A stretch of DNA of 29,276 nucleotides from Coraliomargarita_B sp046540835 (GTDB lineage Bacteria; Verrucomicrobiota; Verrucomicrobiia; Opitutales; Coraliomargaritaceae): the NCBI GenBank assembly GCA_046540835.1, contig JBKHEL010000029.1, positions 1 through 29,276 of the forward strand, in the 5' to 3' direction. How positions within the stretch are numbered: position 1 is the first letter of the stretch; every line of letters starts with the position of its first letter. The notes under the pieces were generated by a model. It was not told where the DNA came from. It saw nothing but the letters and a program-made list of their open reading frames with translations, and made no database searches. Below are positions 7,554 through 15,602 of the stretch, in pieces. The position numbers and the translations under genes are program-made.

Positions 7554-8384
7554 ATGACTGCGTTGTCCAACTTCATCAACTCCACAATTGGCCGGAAGAT
7601 TCTCATGGCGCTAACCGGTATTGTTCTGGTTCTTTTCGTGCTGGGGCACATGCTCGGTAATCTGCAGATTTTTCTCGGTGCCGATGTGATCAATGCCTAC
7701 GCCTATAAGCTGCATTACGTTCTTCCGACGGCCGCCTTGTGGGCGATCCGGCTCTTCCTTCTCGCGGCTGTGGGGATCCATATTTGGGCCGCTGTCATGC
7801 TGACTTTGGACAACCGGAAGGCGCGTCCGGAAAAGTATGCAAAAGACAGTGTGGTCCAGGCGACCTACGCATCGCGGACGATGCGCATGAGTGGTGTGAT
7901 TCTACTTGCTTTTATTATTTTTCACTTGGCGCATTACACCGCGCGGGTCGTCCCCGGCAAGGAATACGACAAGCAAATCGTAGGGACTCTGGAGGGGGAA
8001 GCCTACAGTGCTCCGGTGATGGTCCCTCTGGTCAAGGGCGGAGAGCAGGCGATTAAAAACGGCAAACCGGTCCAGACCTTCAATGTCAACGACATGATGG
8101 TCGCGGGCTTTCAGGTCTGGTGGGTTTCCGGTTTCTATATCCTCGCCACAGGGCTGCTCTGCATGCACCTGAGCCACGGTGTGAGCAGCATGTTTCAAAC
8201 GCTCGGCCTGCGAAACAAGGACTGGCGGAAGCGGCTTGACGTCTTCGCGGTGGCCTACGGTTGGATTGTTTTCCTCGGTTTTGCGATTATCCCGCTTGCC
8301 GTGATGGGCGGGTTCGTTAAGATGGATCCATCAGGTGGTTTGGAAGCCCCGGTCGCCTCAATTTCAGATACTTTTAACCCATAA
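7554..8384 (+). CDS. sdhC: Succinate dehydrogenase cytochrome b558 subunit
   Basis: The membrane anchor of succinate dehydrogenase, which passes electrons to quinone. This 276-residue protein matches the single-subunit dihaem b558 family of Bacillus and Bacteroidota type, where one protein does the work of SdhC plus SdhD. Five hydrophobic segments are visible at about 15-35, 58-83, 112-130, 182-208 and 233-256. Histidines placed in or near them (His32, His76, His124 or His127, His205 or His208) are the likely haem ligands. Residues about 133-180 form an extended loop between the third and fourth segments. It is the first gene of the sdhCAB operon, 14 nt before sdhA. Confidence 0.93.
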   Translation: MTALSNFINSTIGRKILMALTGIVLVLFVLGHMLGNLQIFLGADVINAYAYKLHYVLPTAALWAIRLFLLAAVGIHIWAAVMLTLDNRKARPEKYAKDSVVQATYASRTMRMSGVILLAFIIFHLAHYTARVVPGKEYDKQIVGTLEGEAYSAPVMVPLVKGGEQAIKNGKPVQTFNVNDMMVAGFQVWWVSGFYILATGLLCMHLSHGVSSMFQTLGLRNKDWRKRLDVFAVAYGWIVFLGFAIIPLAVMGGFVKMDPSGGLEAPVASISDTFNP

Positions 8385-8398
8385 GGACGGAACGAACG

Positions 8399-10342
8399 AT
8401 GAACCTTGATCCCAAAATCCCTGAAGGTCCCCTCGAAGAGAAGTGGACCAGCCACAAGTTTAAGATGAAGTTGGTCAACCCGGCCAACCGCCGGAAGTAT
8501 CACGTCATCGTCGTCGGTTCCGGGCTTGCCGGTGGTGCGGCCGCAGCAAGCCTTGCCGAGCAGGGGTATAACGTTTCCTGCTTTTGTTACCAGGACAGCC
8601 CGAGGCGGGCGCACAGTATCGCAGCCCAGGGCGGGATCAATGCCGCCAAGAATTATCAAAACGACGGCGACAGCACCTACCGGCTCTTCTATGATACCGT
8701 CAAGGGAGGTGATTACCGCTCCCGTGAAGCCAACGTCTACCGTCTGGCGGAGGTCAGCTCCGACATTATCGATCAGTGTGTTGCTCAAGGGGTTCCCTTT
8801 GCCCGTGAATATGGGGGGCTTCTCGCAAATCGCTCTTTCGGGGGCGCTCAGGTCTCGCGCACCTTTTATGCCCGCGGGCAGACCGGCCAGCAACTGCTTC
8901 TTGGAGCTTACTCCGCTCTTTCCAAGCAAATCGGCTTGGGAAAGGTGAAGATGTATAACCGGCACGAAATGCTGGACGTGGTCAAAGTCGACGGCCACGC
9001 CAAGGGCATCATCGTGCGCAATATGGTAACGGGCGAAATCTCCCGGCATGCCGGCGACTGTGTCGTGCTCGCGACAGGGGGCTATGGAAATGTTTTCTTT
9101 CTCTCGACCAATGCACAGGGCTGTAATGTGACGGCGGCCTACCGGGCGCATAAACGTGGGGCGGGATTTGCAAATCCCTGCTACACGCAGATTCACCCGA
9201 CTTGTATCCCCGTTCACGGTGACCAGCAGTCAAAACTCACCTTGATGTCGGAGTCACTCCGCAACGATGGTCGCGTCTGGGCACCCAAATCAGCCGACAC
9301 CGCAAAAAAGATCCGCGAAGGCAAGCTCCCTGCCAACGACGTGCCGGAAGAAGAGCGCGACTACTACCTGGAGCGCAAATACCCCAGCTTTGGTAATCTC
9401 GCGCCGCGGGATATTTCATCGCGTGCCGCGAAAGAGGCTTGCGACGAAGGTCGCGGGGTCGCGACGACCGGACTGGGCGTTTTCCTGGACTTCCGTGACG
9501 CGATCAAGCGTGACGGTAAAAAGACCATCGAAGAGCGCTACGGCAATCTCTTCGAGATGTATCAGTGCATCACGGGCGACAACCCCTATGAGGTGCCGAT
9601 GATGATTTTTCCGGCAGTCCACTACACGATGGGCGGCCTCTGGGTGGATTATAATCTGGAATCCACCATCCCCGGCATGTTTGTCGGCGGGGAGGCAAAC
9701 TTCTCGGATCACGGAGCCAACCGCCTCGGTGCTTCGGCGCTCATGCAGGGCTTGGCGGACGGGTATTTCGTGCTGCCCTACACGGTAGGCAATTATCTCG
9801 GGGAGCAGGGAGTCGGCGCTGCCGGTGCGGTCAGTGCGGATCATCCGGCCTTCGCCGAGGTGGAGTCTGAAGTGAAAGACCGCATCGACAAGCTGCTTTC
9901 GATCAATGGCACGGAGTCGCCGCGCTCCTTCCACAAGCGCCTGGGGCAAATCATCTGGGACAAATGCGGGATGGCGCGCAGTAAAGAAGGGCTTGAAGAA
10001 GCCATTCAGCAGGTCCAGCAACTGCGCAAGGAATTCTGGGAGAACCTCCGTGTGGTCGGCGACGCCGACGGGATCAACCCTGAGTTGGAGCGCGCGGGCC
10101 GAATTGCCGATTTTATCGAGTTTGGCGAATTGATGTGCCGCGACGCCCTGATGCGTGAGGAGTCCTGCGGAGGTCACTTCCGCGTCGAGCACCAGACCGG
10201 AGAAGGGGAAGCCCTTCGCGATGACGAAAACTTCACTTTCGTCGGGGTCTGGGAGTATCGGGGAGACGACACTGAACCGGCGCTCCACAAGGAACCACTC
10301 ATTTACGAAAACGTAAAGCTCGCCACGCGCAGCTACAAATAG
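8399..10342 (+). CDS. sdhA: Succinate dehydrogenase flavoprotein subunit
   Basis: Oxidises succinate to fumarate using covalently bound FAD, at the cytoplasmic face of the membrane. The 647 residues are of the Bacillus/Bacteroidota type, longer at the front than the proteobacterial enzyme. The Rossmann motif is VVGSGLAGGAAAASLAEQG. The flavin-linking His72 lies in RRAHSIAAQGGINAA. Substrate and active-site blocks include HPTCIP, ARDISSRA-like PRDISSRAAKEAC, and the SDHGANRLGASALMQG segment. Start ATG 8399 is preceded by AAGGACGG, a plausible ribosome site. It lies between sdhC and sdhB in the same operon. Confidence 0.97.
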   Translation: MNLDPKIPEGPLEEKWTSHKFKMKLVNPANRRKYHVIVVGSGLAGGAAAASLAEQGYNVSCFCYQDSPRRAHSIAAQGGINAAKNYQNDGDSTYRLFYDTVKGGDYRSREANVYRLAEVSSDIIDQCVAQGVPFAREYGGLLANRSFGGAQVSRTFYARGQTGQQLLLGAYSALSKQIGLGKVKMYNRHEMLDVVKVDGHAKGIIVRNMVTGEISRHAGDCVVLATGGYGNVFFLSTNAQGCNVTAAYRAHKRGAGFANPCYTQIHPTCIPVHGDQQSKLTLMSESLRNDGRVWAPKSADTAKKIREGKLPANDVPEEERDYYLERKYPSFGNLAPRDISSRAAKEACDEGRGVATTGLGVFLDFRDAIKRDGKKTIEERYGNLFEMYQCITGDNPYEVPMMIFPAVHYTMGGLWVDYNLESTIPGMFVGGEANFSDHGANRLGASALMQGLADGYFVLPYTVGNYLGEQGVGAAGAVSADHPAFAEVESEVKDRIDKLLSINGTESPRSFHKRLGQIIWDKCGMARSKEGLEEAIQQVQQLRKEFWENLRVVGDADGINPELERAGRIADFIEFGELMCRDALMREESCGGHFRVEHQTGEGEALRDDENFTFVGVWEYRGDDTEPALHKEPLIYENVKLATRSYK

Positions 10343-10365
10343 ACCGACCCAGGAGAAGGATCGCT

Positions 10366-11142
10366 ATGGAAAAGACAATGAATCTGACACTTAAGGTCTG
10401 GCGCCAAAAAAACAACCAGACTGCCGGTAAATTTGAGGAGTATCCGCTGAAAGACGTTTCTGAGGATTCCTCTTTTCTCGAGATGCTCGACATCCTCAAT
10501 GAGCAGCTTGTCGACGATGGGCGGGAGCCGGTCGCCTTTGACCACGACTGCCGCGAGGGAATCTGCGGCATGTGCTCGATGACCATTGACGGCATTCCCC
10601 ATGGTCCTGAGCGCGCGACGACGGCTTGCCAGTTGCATATGCGTCACTTTCATGACGGGCAGACCATCACGATCGAGCCCTGGCGCGCCAAGCCTTTTCC
10701 GGTCATGAAAGATCTGATCGTAGACCGCTCTTCCTTTGACCGGATCATTCAGTCGGGCGGCTTTATCACCGGGAGGACCGGCAGTGCCGTCGACGCCAAC
10801 GCCATGCCGATTCCCAAGGAGACGGCCGATTATGCGATGGACGCCGCGGCCTGTATCGGTTGTGGTGCCTGCGTCGCGGCTTGCCCAAATGCCTCGGCGA
10901 TGCTCTTTACCTCTGCCAAAGTCTCTCACATGAACAGTTTGCCACAGGGGAAGGCCGAGAAAGACCGGCGCACACTCGCCATGGTCACGACCATGGATGG
11001 CGAGGGCTTCGGTGGTTGCACGAATATCGGCGAGTGCGAGGCCGTTTGCCCGAAGAGCATCTCGCTCGACATGATCGCCGAGCTGAATCGCGACTACGCG
11101 GCAGCGCAGGTGAAGAACTTTTTTCATCCGGTCGCCCCGTAA
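10366..11142 (+). CDS. sdhB: Succinate dehydrogenase iron-sulfur subunit
   Basis: Carries electrons from the flavin to the membrane haem and quinone site. In the 258 residues all three cluster-binding motifs are visible: the [2Fe-2S] ligands in DCREGICGMCSM plus a later Cys in TTACQLHM, the [4Fe-4S] motif CIGCGACVAACP, and the [3Fe-4S]-type motif GGCTNIGECEAVCPKSI. The start at 10366 has a good ribosome binding site, AGGAGAAGGA, 7 nt upstream; a second Met four codons later is less well placed. It is the last gene of sdhCAB, 59 nt before dnaX, with only a poor GC-rich hairpin (about 11161-11190) between them. Confidence 0.97.
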   Translation: MEKTMNLTLKVWRQKNNQTAGKFEEYPLKDVSEDSSFLEMLDILNEQLVDDGREPVAFDHDCREGICGMCSMTIDGIPHGPERATTACQLHMRHFHDGQTITIEPWRAKPFPVMKDLIVDRSSFDRIIQSGGFITGRTGSAVDANAMPIPKETADYAMDAAACIGCGACVAACPNASAMLFTSAKVSHMNSLPQGKAEKDRRTLAMVTTMDGEGFGGCTNIGECEAVCPKSISLDMIAELNRDYAAAQVKNFFHPVAP

Positions 11143-11201
11143 TCTTCGAAATCTGAAAATCCCCCTTGCCACACTGGGTGCGGGGGGGCTTTGATGATTC
11201 C

Positions 11202-12335
11202 GTGGAGCAAGGATATCAAGTCATCGCCCGCCGCTGGCGGCCCAAACAGTTTGACGAACTCGTCGGGCAGGACCACATCGTCCGCACCCTGCGCAATGCG
11301 ATTGAGACCAAGCGCATCGCCCACGCCTATCTTTTTGTCGGCCCCCGGGGCACGGGCAAAACCAGCACGGCCCGCCTGTTTGCCAAAGCCTTGAATGCTG
11401 AGGGGGGGCCAAGTGTCTCGCCGGACAATCAGTCGGAGACGAGTCAGGCGATCATGAACGGCTCGTGCATGGATGTCATCGAGATCGACGGTGCTTCAAA
11501 TAACAGCGTGGATCAGGTGCGCAGCCTTCGGGAAGAATGCCAGTTCGCTCCTGCCCAGTGCACCTATAAAATCTACATTATCGATGAAGTGCACATGCTC
11601 TCGACGGCTGCCTTCAACGCCCTGCTCAAGACGCTTGAAGAACCGCCCGAGCATGTGAAATTCTTTTTTGCGACGACGGAGGCGCATAAGGTGTTGCCGA
11701 CCATCGTTTCGCGCTGTCAGCGCTTTGAATTCCGACCCATCTCCGATGCGGTGATCTCGGAAAAGCTGACGCAGATTGCCGAGGCCGAAAGCATCAAAGT
11801 CGAGCCAGGAGCGGTCGAGTCGATCGCGCGTCTTGCAAACGGCGGGATGCGCGATGCCCAGTCTATTCTCGACCAGATGATTTCCTTTTGTGGCAGCGAA
11901 ATTGCCGAGCGCGATGTGCTCGATGTTTACGGCCTGGTTTCGGCCGAGCGTATTGCCGACCTGGCCAAAGCCCTCGGCGCACTGGATTTTGGTGCGATCA
12001 TCGCAGCGGTCGATACCTTTGTCGATGAAGGCCGCGATCTCTACCGGGTCTTGCTGGATTTGGAGGCCTATGTCCGGGAATGCCTGCTGCAGGCGATCCA
12101 GAATAAAGGTGAGACCGACCTTCTCGGCAGCCCGCTGACTACAGAGTCGATCATGCGTATGCTCGATGCGCTTCACCGCGGTGAGGCCTCGGTTCAGAAG
12201 GGGCTGTCGGAGCGGGTGAACTTTGAAGTTGTTCTGCTCAAAGCAGCTGAGGAATCCCGCTCGCGGGCGATCGACAGTCTGATCAAACAAGTCAGCGCAG
12301 CTGGTGGAGGCCCCGTTGAAAAAAAAAAGTCCTAG
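11202..12335 (+). CDS. dnaX: DNA polymerase III gamma/tau subunit, zero-frame (short, gamma-like) product
   Basis: The AAA+ clamp-loader ATPase that loads the sliding clamp at the replication fork. In 377 residues it shows YQVIARRWRPKQFDELVGQD at the start, Walker A GPRGTGKTS, the DExx motif IIDEVHML, sensor 1 FFATTEAHKV, the SRC arginine-finger motif VSRCQRFEF, and the clamp-loader domain III. GTG 11202 (VEQGYQVIAR) is chosen because the family begins only a few residues before YQV; the frame also runs upstream to a TTG at 11166 through a G-rich stretch. No in-frame ATG exists. The four zinc cysteines usual after Walker A are absent. The frame stops at TAG 12333-12335, right after an A10 tract, while the -1 frame continues to 12661. 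Confidence 0.94.
   Translation: MEQGYQVIARRWRPKQFDELVGQDHIVRTLRNAIETKRIAHAYLFVGPRGTGKTSTARLFAKALNAEGGPSVSPDNQSETSQAIMNGSCMDVIEIDGASNNSVDQVRSLREECQFAPAQCTYKIYIIDEVHMLSTAAFNALLKTLEEPPEHVKFFFATTEAHKVLPTIVSRCQRFEFRPISDAVISEKLTQIAEAESIKVEPGAVESIARLANGGMRDAQSILDQMISFCGSEIAERDVLDVYGLVSAERIADLAKALGALDFGAIIAAVDTFVDEGRDLYRVLLDLEAYVRECLLQAIQNKGETDLLGSPLTTESIMRMLDALHRGEASVQKGLSERVNFEVVLLKAAEESRSRAIDSLIKQVSAAGGGPVEKKKS
12319..12329 (+). promoter_or_regulatory. dnaX: Programmed -1 frameshift / slippage site in dnaX
   Basis: Ten A residues (12319-12328) followed by G include the heptamer A AAA AAG at 12323-12329, placed in the zero frame exactly as in the Escherichia coli dnaX frameshift site. A GGAGG at 12306-12310 lies 12 nt before the heptamer, matching the internal Shine-Dalgarno-like stimulator known from that system. 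A -1 shift, or insertion of one extra A by the RNA polymerase, bypasses the TAG at 12333 and opens 111 codons. A 7-bp hairpin, GGGCAGG at 12374-12380 with CCTGCCC at 12389-12395, lies downstream but is farther away than usual stimulators. A sequencing error in the homopolymer would give the same picture. Confidence 0.75.
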
Positions 12336-12661
12336 TTCTCCCGGAATTTGAAGCCGCTACGGAACCGCGGGCAGGGCAGGGTGCGGCGCCTGCCCCGGAG
12401 TCGACAGCTCCATCGGGGGAATCTGAGCTGCCCGCAGATGAGCTGATCGGGCAAGCGGATGCGCCATCCTCTGAGGTTTCCGCTCCAGCCGTTTCGTCGG
12501 ATACCTTACCCGGCTCCGTGATTGAAACTAAACCGCCTCGCCTAACCGTGGAGGAAGCAGCGCGACGGATCGGCCCTCAGATTCTTCAGCGTCTCGAGGA
12601 GAAGTTCAACGGCAGTCTGGTCAAGGTTCGCTCGCCTGACGAAAGAGACCTCCTGTTCTGA
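12326..12661 (+). CDS. dnaX: DnaX tau-specific C-terminal extension (-1 frame)
   Basis: Reading in the -1 frame from the A tract gives KVLVLPEFEAATEP, then an acidic Pro/Ala/Ser-rich linker of about 60 residues, then a compact end: PPRLTVEEAARRIGPQILQR, and finally LVKVRSPDERDLLF before TGA at 12659-12661. No stop interrupts it, it has no own start codon or ribosome site, and its composition is that of a linker plus small domain, as in tau forms that bind the polymerase and helicase. Joined to the zero-frame part it gives a product of about 486 residues. The GH28 gene ends 6 nt later on the other strand. Confidence 0.75.
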   Translation, partial: KVLVLPEFEAATEPRAGQGAAPAPESTAPSGESELPADELIGQADAPSSEVSAPAVSSDTLPGSVIETKPPRLTVEEAARRIGPQILQRLEEKFNGSLVKVRSPDERDLLF

Positions 12662-12667
12662 CGGGGT

Positions 12668-14017
12668 CTAAGCGATCTGTGTTGCAGGCAGACTTTCCGG
12701 GTGAGCCGACGAGCCCTTTAAATTCACCAGATCGAAATTGGCCACCGAGTGCGCTTCCAGGGCATGTCCATAATCCGCCGAAAGATCGCCCGACCAAACG
12801 ACCTCACAGTCCTTGACCACGCAACCATCGACGTGAGCCAAATAAAAGCCCGGAGTGGGGTGCTTCCAGAGGCTCCCCCAGGGGGTGGAATCAATCTTCT
12901 CCAAGCTTCCCGGCGGCATCAACTCGGTGGGGCAGGGGCGGGGGTCGAACCGTCCCACCTCGAAGGGACTGTGTTTGGAGATCTCCAGTCGAACCGATTC
13001 GAAATGCAGGTTCTCTGGTGGGTGATCCGGATTCCCCATGACAAATATCCCGGTCTCCGCGCGAATGAGCAGATTGTGGAAGCGGATATTTTTGACGTGG
13101 CTACCGCCCTCCGGACCCTGTTCCGGGCGGGGAAGCGGACAAATGTAAATAGGCTCACCCTCCTGCCACCAGACTGGATGACTGAGCTTCGTTTCGATAA
13201 TGCAGTCACTGAATAAAATATTTTCCACGATCGAAGCATCGCGGCCGTCGATACCCAGGCCCCGGTGACTGCCCCGAATCTGGCAGCCGCTCACAACAAT
13301 GTCCCGTATGTCAGCACAGGTCTCCGTCCCGATTTTTACCGCACAGCAACTGGACTGGATGACACAGTTGGAAATGAGAATATTTGAAGAGGCCCCATAG
13401 CGGGCGACCATTTCCCGTCGGCATTTGATACAGATCCCGTCATCACCACATCGAATGTCGCAGTTCGAGATACGGACATTTTGGCAGCAATCCGGATCGA
13501 TTCCATCCGTATTGACCATGCCGACGTCGCTTCGGATGGTGATGCCTTCGATCACCACGTCTTCACAACCGGCTGGACGGAGCGCCCAACTCGGGAAATT
13601 CTCCAGGCGGATGTCACGAATACGAACAGAACGGCAGCCGAGCAGGCCAATGCCCTGGGATCGGGGATTTTTCGGCACGGTTCGTTCCGGGCGGACTTCT
13701 TCGGTAAACGCAGCCCCATTTCCGTCCAGGACACCCGTCCCGGTGATCGCAATGTCCTCGGCATCTGCCGCCCAAATCCAAAATCGGCAAAAGTCGGCCT
13801 TCGCGAAATCCGGATTTGATGAAAGATCGTGGTAATCAGCAATATCCGGAGAAGCCACAATGCGTGCTCCCGGCTCAAGGTGCAATTCAACCCGGCTTTT
13901 CAGCTCCAGTGAGCCAATGGTGTCATGGGTGCCGGCAGGAATGATGACCCGGCCGCCGCCCCGCTGGTGCGCCTGGTCGATCCTGTTTTGGATATCGGAA
14001 GTCGTGAGCTTGGACAT
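12668..14017 (-). CDS. Glycoside hydrolase family 28 (polygalacturonase-like)
   Basis: A right-handed parallel beta-helix enzyme family that hydrolyses pectin-type galacturonans and related glycosides. The 449 residues carry the GH28 acidic motifs: NTDG with Asp171, and GDDG with Asp192 and Asp193. A degenerate third motif, GSHRGLGI with His251, stands where G-H-G is usual. ATG 14017 (MSKLTTSDIQNRID) is chosen because the pectate-lyase-like N-terminus begins there; the frame continues up to a TTG at 14125 through sequence that does not look like a signal peptide. No secretion signal is visible from either start, so a cytoplasmic enzyme acting on imported oligosaccharides is likely. Convergent with dnaX. 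Confidence 0.88.
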   Translation of the reverse strand: MSKLTTSDIQNRIDQAHQRGGGRVIIPAGTHDTIGSLELKSRVELHLEPGARIVASPDIADYHDLSSNPDFAKADFCRFWIWAADAEDIAITGTGVLDGNGAAFTEEVRPERTVPKNPRSQGIGLLGCRSVRIRDIRLENFPSWALRPAGCEDVVIEGITIRSDVGMVNTDGIDPDCCQNVRISNCDIRCGDDGICIKCRREMVARYGASSNILISNCVIQSSCCAVKIGTETCADIRDIVVSGCQIRGSHRGLGIDGRDASIVENILFSDCIIETKLSHPVWWQEGEPIYICPLPRPEQGPEGGSHVKNIRFHNLLIRAETGIFVMGNPDHPPENLHFESVRLEISKHSPFEVGRFDPRPCPTELMPPGSLEKIDSTPWGSLWKHPTPGFYLAHVDGCVVKDCEVVWSGDLSADYGHALEAHSVANFDLVNLKGSSAHPESLPATQIA

Positions 14018-14340
14018 AGTTGTATTGGCCGTGCCGCTAGTGAGATTAGCCGCAAGTTGCCGATGTTTTGATGAAAGGTCCAAGAGGTTGAACGCAGATC
14101 CCCACGCTTCAAGGCCCAACTTCAAGAATCGACGGATCGCACATCAATTTTGCCAGGCAAAAAATTAGAAAATTAGAGAGGGAAGAATCGATTTTGTGTG
14201 TAACGGTGTTTCGCTAGTTTGAGTCGTCGAGTTAATTTGTTTTTAATTGTATCGATCTACCATTTTATGCGCATTGCGGGGTGTTGGGATGCATGGGAAC
14301 TGGCTTGCACTGGAGGGCTGAAGCGGGCGAGCTGTAGCTG
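14018..14340. other. Intergenic region between GH28 gene and ogt (323 bp)
   Basis: No gene is seen. The middle part, about 14155-14270, is AT-rich and should hold the leftward promoter of the GH28 gene and possibly the rightward one of ogt. ATCGAT occurs at about 14187 and again at about 14250, which I do not consider significant. No clear hairpin, operator or RNA was found. Confidence 0.4.
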
Positions 14341-14868
14341 ATGGCAGCTCGTATCAAACCGTTCGCTCACCTGAGGTATGGTCAGCACACTTCGCCCTTC
14401 GGCTCTTGTGTGATCGGCGTGGTCGAGGACCGTCTGGCCTGTCTCGCATTCACCGGTGGTCGCGAGGCTGGGGCGGCGGTGATCGAGACCCGTGCCCAAG
14501 CGCAGGGATGGCGCACGGTTTTAGCCGAAAAGGAGACGGCACCGCTGGCGGAGTTGATTTTTGAGGCGTCTGATCGAGCGCTGGGCGAGGCGCCGCTTGA
14601 GCTTTCCGGCACGCCTTTTCAGCGCCGGGTTTGGCAGGCGCTCCGCGAGTTGCCCCGCGGTCAAACTACATGTTATGGTGAGCTGGCCCGGCAAGTGGGT
14701 CGGCCCGGGGCAGCGCGGGCGGTCGGGGCTGCCGTGGGGGCAAATCCGATTGCGTATGTGGTGCCCTGTCACCGGGTGGTTCGAAAGGATGGGCGTCTCG
14801 GCGGCTTCCGCTGGGGAGTTGCCCTGAAGCGCTGCCTGTTGCAGGCGGAGGGGGCCATCCCGCCGTAA
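14341..14868 (+). CDS. ogt: Methylated-DNA--protein-cysteine methyltransferase
   Basis: Repairs O6-alkylguanine and O4-alkylthymine by moving the alkyl group to its own cysteine, a one-use reaction. The 175-residue protein has the helix-turn-helix and arginine-finger region (GTPFQRRVWQALRELPRGQT, then YGELARQVGRPGAARAVG) and the acceptor motif PCHRVV with Cys143. The N-terminal domain is short, as in free-standing Ogt/MGMT rather than Ada fusions. The start at ATG 14341 has no strong ribosome site. It is probably cotranscribed with the DUF2062 gene, 30 nt downstream. Confidence 0.93.
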   Translation: MAARIKPFAHLRYGQHTSPFGSCVIGVVEDRLACLAFTGGREAGAAVIETRAQAQGWRTVLAEKETAPLAELIFEASDRALGEAPLELSGTPFQRRVWQALRELPRGQTTCYGELARQVGRPGAARAVGAAVGANPIAYVVPCHRVVRKDGRLGGFRWGVALKRCLLQAEGAIPP

Positions 14869-14898
14869 GGTTCCGGCCCGTTGTGCCGTTTGATTGGG

Positions 14899-15387
14899 AT
14901 GTTCGGTCGATTCAAATCCGTGTTGCGCGCGCAGCTGACCCAGGGTCTGGATCCCCGGGCCTGCCGAGCTGCAATTGCCAGCACGGTGACGATCGGTGTT
15001 TTTCCGATCATTGGCTTTTCCACCCCGATCAATACCCTCGCAGCATTTTTCTTTCGATTGAATCAGCCTATTGTCCAAGCCTTCAACTGGGTGCTGGGGC
15101 CTTTGAAAATTGCTTTGATCTTTCCCTTTTTGCGGTTTGGGGAGTGGCTCTTTGGCAGTGAGCCCTTTACGCTGAGTTTGACTGAGTTTTCGAAGCGATT
15201 TTTCAGCGACTGGCAAACAACGACCAGTGAATTCGCCTGGACTTTTGTCCATGCGATCGTCGGGTGGCTTGTCTGTGTGCCCTTGATCTATCTGAGCCTC
15301 TTTTACCTGAGTCGACCCGCCGTGGAGCGGATCCGGCGCGGCTCCGGTGGCAGATTGGAAGCGCCCGGATCTGTTGACGGCAGATAG
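14899..15387 (+). CDS. DUF2062 membrane protein
   Basis: A 162-residue inner-membrane protein of the uncharacterised DUF2062 family. The family signature is visible near the start: an amphipathic RAQLTQGLDPRACRAA segment followed by GVFPIIGFSTPINTLAAFFF and a RLNQPIVQAFNW helix. Three hydrophobic segments lie at about residues 28-60, 75-95 and 125-145. ATG 14899 is preferred over the upstream TTG at 14881. The function of the family is not known; some members are fused to or sit beside glycosyltransferases. It follows ogt by 30 nt. Confidence 0.85.
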   Translation: MFGRFKSVLRAQLTQGLDPRACRAAIASTVTIGVFPIIGFSTPINTLAAFFFRLNQPIVQAFNWVLGPLKIALIFPFLRFGEWLFGSEPFTLSLTEFSKRFFSDWQTTTSEFAWTFVHAIVGWLVCVPLIYLSLFYLSRPAVERIRRGSGGRLEAPGSVDGR

Positions 15388-15487
15388 GGGGGTAATATTT
15401 GAGGAGTGCCACTGTGGACCGAGCTTTACAGCGTCAATAGTCGTGAATTAAAAGTCCGATAAAGGGTCGGATATTCGCAGAAAAAGA

Positions 15488-15516
15488 TTGACATGATCAG
15501 TGAGCGCTACACGATG
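15488..15516 (+). promoter_or_regulatory. Candidate promoter for the TonB-like/VWA gene
   Basis: A perfect -35 hexamer TTGACA at 15488-15493 is followed by ACGATG at 15511-15516 (17-bp spacing) or CACGAT one base earlier (16-bp spacing), both weak -10 matches. It lies about 90 nt before the ATG at 15603, in an AT-rich gap after the DUF2062 gene. The rest of the gap shows a TTCTTC-rich stretch and no other feature. Confidence 0.35.
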
Positions 15517-15602
15517 CTTTACTGTGAGGGATTTTCTAAAGAAAAATAGTTTGTTTTTCTTCTTTCTTTCTTCCGATCAATTAACCCCATCCCCCTAAAG
15601 TT

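Noticed and set aside
8255..9217. Long minus-strand open frame opposite sdhC and sdhA
   Set aside because: Antisense shadow of two well-identified genes; no recognisable domain.
11161..11190. GC-rich hairpin between sdhB and dnaX as a terminator
   Set aside because: Stem is imperfect and only three T residues follow; it overlaps the extended dnaX frame, so it cannot be called.
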